Shown here one piece after another: positions 61,401 through 64,000 of a stretch of 64,000 nt of DNA. Origin of the DNA: Ceratothoa steindachneri (Eukaryota > Arthropoda > Malacostraca > Isopoda > Cymothoidae); NCBI GenBank assembly GCA_963969495.1, contig OZ018322.1, positions 158,378,848 through 158,442,847 of the forward strand. The letters run 5' to 3'. Both the position numbers and the translations under genes were made by a program. Positions within the stretch are counted from its first letter, which is position 1. Each line of letters starts with the position of its first letter. The notes beneath the pieces were generated by a model. That model did no database searches. It was not told the DNA's origin and saw nothing but the letters and a program-made list of their open reading frames with translations.

Positions 61401-64000
61401 CCCCCCCCCCTCCGAAAAAAAAGAAAAGCGGGAACTGACCAACATAGTAAGATGTAGAGTCACACGCGAATAAAAATGTAGTTAATTGATGGCATGGATG
61501 CCATCTCTATTCTAGTTTGGACAATTATTACTTGGCGCCCATTGATAAACTATTTAGAACTAAAACTGGTCCTGAATTTATAATATTTATATCAGCCATA
61601 ACATGAGAAAAAAATAAAGAGGTGCATAAATACTCAATAAAACCAGTTATGGCCGAATCAAAGTTTATTTCAATAATACGTATTATCTAAATAGGTAAAT
61701 ATACTCTTTTGGAAGAATACAAAATTTTCAGGGTCGTTAATTATATTCCAAACAATTTTGGCCTGAGCAGAGAACATTTATTTAATTTTTTTTTATCTAC
61801 ATATTGTAGCAATAGAAGATCCCACCACTAGCAAAGGAGAAAAAGGAAAATTGATTGGCTAATTAAAGTTTCCTAGAGACTAAAACAAACATACATTTCT
61901 TAAATATCAAAACAACCAAGAGTCAAGCTCAAGCACACCATGTGAGACAATCCTCGTGAAAGAAATTAAGTTTGCAAACCAAGCTTTAGAAAACAAATAG
62001 TACGGAACACGTGCCCCAACACAAAGACTTTTCACCAAAGGCTGCTCGGCAAGAACTTGCCGCAATCATAGGTGAGAGATGGCAGCGACCCCATTCTTTC
62101 AAGGAACAAAGACAAGTACCGCAAACAGACTTCTTTTATACAAGGAACCTTAACAAATTGTGCCGTATCGACAGAGGTACAAAATAATCATTTGGGAAGA
62201 TTTCTGGGTAGCCTTTCGTCAGATGGCTCTCTGTCAAACGAATGTGCCAGATTCGTATACGAAAATTTTTATTTAATTCCGTCGATGCATCGAGGATAAG
62301 TTCCCTAGAATCGTCACTGAACGATGTAAACAAATTTAAATTACTGGTCACTGTCTCCCAACTTCTCTGCCAAGCCTGGAATAAATTTGCAATAAAGAGC
62401 AAAACATAGACGAGGGAGCTCAATCTGTGCTAATAGTTTGTCTCATTTAGGACGTTAATTTTTAGCAATCCTTAGATATCCAGAAATATAGAAGAAGCCA
62501 AACGAGTTACAACTTCGAAGTGAAGTAGCCATGGTGTCTCAGATAAAACAAAAGAGAGGCCGGGGATATTCCAATACTTTAATGAGTAATGGTGTGCTTT
62601 GTTAAATTGTTACTGAGCAGAAAAATGTGTCCTAACGTACTCGTATTAGGGATGCGGATTTTTGCGTTTCTCGTAATTTATTGCAAACAGCTATGCCAGT
62701 AAGACAATTAAAACAATGAAGATGAGAGAGAATTTGCAATCCAACTCTTTCTTCATTTTTTTAGAGGTTTGTCTAAACTTGGAGATTCCATTTAAGAGGA
62801 TAGATGCTCAATAAATTTAAATGCTATACTACGGTGTCTTTGAAAACTTTGGGAACTGAGGCCTGGAAAAAAATCCAGGAGATATCTGGAATTATAAACC
62901 CTTCGGGTTTCGCTCTAAGCGCAGCTCATCTCTGGAGATTAGGGCCAGGGACGTATCCTACATAGTGAAAAAATTCTATTTAGATCTACTTGAAGAAGTT
63001 GTAGCTCTCTTCTTAAAGAGACAAACTTCACTAGGAAGGCCGTGGACCGGCTACAGCTCGAGTTAACAAGGCTAGTGGACAATAAACGTGCTGAAGTTTT
63101 TGTTAGCTTGGAAATCTTTTAGAATAAGCTTCGTTCTTCCCATTTCCGATCTTTCTGAAGGTGAGGCTCATTTTGGGTCAGACTTTCTTGGAAATTTTAG
63201 GTCGTCGACCAATATAATACCCCGATCACTTGGAGGCCTTCTTTGCTAGCCATCTACGATTCCTAGACATTGAAGTGCACTTTTCTTTCCTTTGCCTATT
63301 CCAAGTCAACCGACTCTCTAGAGGAGCGTAGCTGCCAAGTTCTTTGCAATTTAGTCATGAACGGCAGATGGGAAAGAGCGGACTCTAATATTAGGCGAAT
63401 TTCATCTTGATCCCATTTGGTAATCAGCCAGATAAGAGGAGCATTCAGCTGAGTTAGATCCCATAGATGCGCTTTTAATGGGCACAGGATCTTATGCACT
63501 CGTAGGTCAGGAAGTGTTTGATTCGGAAGCTGCGTTTCTCGATTCTGAGACACATAAGAGACTTGATTACATATATTGCGACACGATTATATAATTTCCA
63601 TCTCACTACAAAATACAGAAAATAGAATGAAAGGTCAATGGCACTTTTTTGAAAATATACGAATCACTTTGGTTAGAGGAAATGGAGAGATCTATTAGAA
63701 TTTATCTACACCGCTGTATTTGAAACACATTTATCACGCACAATTGGGAAAATTTAAGAAAGCATTTGATTTATCCCTCTTTGAAAGCCGCAGGATTTAT
63801 GCTGTTACATAGCAAAAACGCTAGTAATAATAACACCTCTGTGGCAATACGCAAATGCCTTCACACGATTGCAATGCCAAATAGTTCTCACCAGCTCAGG
63901 AAGCTAATAAATACCAAAGATTTTACTAGTTATTTAAAACAGTTTTCCATAATAAAACTTTGTGTAAAAACTAAATTGAATTTTCCTACCTTATAATAAT
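61401..64000. other. No assigned gene
   Basis: Open frames at 62072-62299 (plus), 62136-62423 (minus), 63296-63553 (minus) and 63766-63996 (plus) have no recognisable motifs. A short palindrome CGGCAAGAACTTGCCG lies near 62047. Confidence 0.4.

Overview
This window looks like intergenic, transposon-packed DNA from an animal genome, most likely an arthropod and possibly a crustacean. There are no bacterial-style operons, no rRNA and no convincing intact tRNA gene. The DNA is AT-rich and carries more than a dozen long (TA)n arrays totalling roughly 1.1 kb. All coding signal I can assign belongs to transposable elements, nearly all decayed. The crustacean guess rests on the mix of families (Tc1, mariner, CR1 with an esterase ORF1, several Penelope-like families, BEL/Pao, gypsy, hAT); it is an inference, not a species call.

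Layout. 0-3 kb: a tRNA-like fragment, then a Tc1 element (983-2296) with ~200 bp inverted repeats sitting between (TA)n arrays, and a 175 bp mariner-type MITE (2521-2695) directly beside it. 3.6-5.9 kb: a frameshifted copy of an uncharacterised, probably multicopy protein family (minus strand). 6.5-7.3 kb: Penelope-like reverse transcriptase (minus). 7.3-14.9 kb: mostly unassigned, with two local tandem duplications. 14.95-17.15 kb: I-like LINE (minus), whose 5' end recurs alone at 22.5 kb. 17.4-18.7 kb: BEL/Pao integrase (plus). 19.3-20 kb: Ty3/gypsy protease-RT fragment (plus). 20.8-21.1 kb: another LINE RT piece (minus). 24.7-25.4 kb: the only candidate host exon and promoter (minus). 26.5-28.5 kb: a diverged tandem duplication with ~1 kb units. 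28.96-33.3 kb: the one apparently intact element, a CR1 LINE (minus) with both ORFs open and a typical 3' tail. 37.5-38 kb: a GC-rich 265 bp tandem pair. 38.6-40.6 kb: mariner 5' fragment, Penelope 5' fragment, tRNA-like SINE head, a TA-array/hairpin module, and a GIY-YIG fragment. 45.8-47.2 kb: Penelope 3' end followed by a Penelope 5' start in head-to-tail order. 49.4-50.3 kb: BED/hAT remnant and a possible gypsy integrase piece. 53.1-55.1 kb: two neighbouring copies of a long-TIR DNA transposon family, one containing a near-perfect foldback element. 56.8-57.9 kb: Rex1/L2/CR1-type LINE fragment (plus). 59-64 kb: mostly unassigned, with a three-unit ~125 bp tandem repeat.

How it fits together. 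The region reads as nested insertions of successive ages. Several element boundaries fall exactly at (TA)n arrays, which suggests that the arrays act as landing sites or breakpoints, or grow from the ends of elements. The CR1 is the youngest, with two full ORFs and no internal stop. I found no clear new cellular system. The best candidates for undescribed biology are the long-TIR family at 53-55 kb with TGACGTCA in its ends, the association of TA arrays with Penelope and Tc1 ends, the 110 bp TA/hairpin module at 40.1 kb, and the uncharacterised family at 3.6-5.9 kb.
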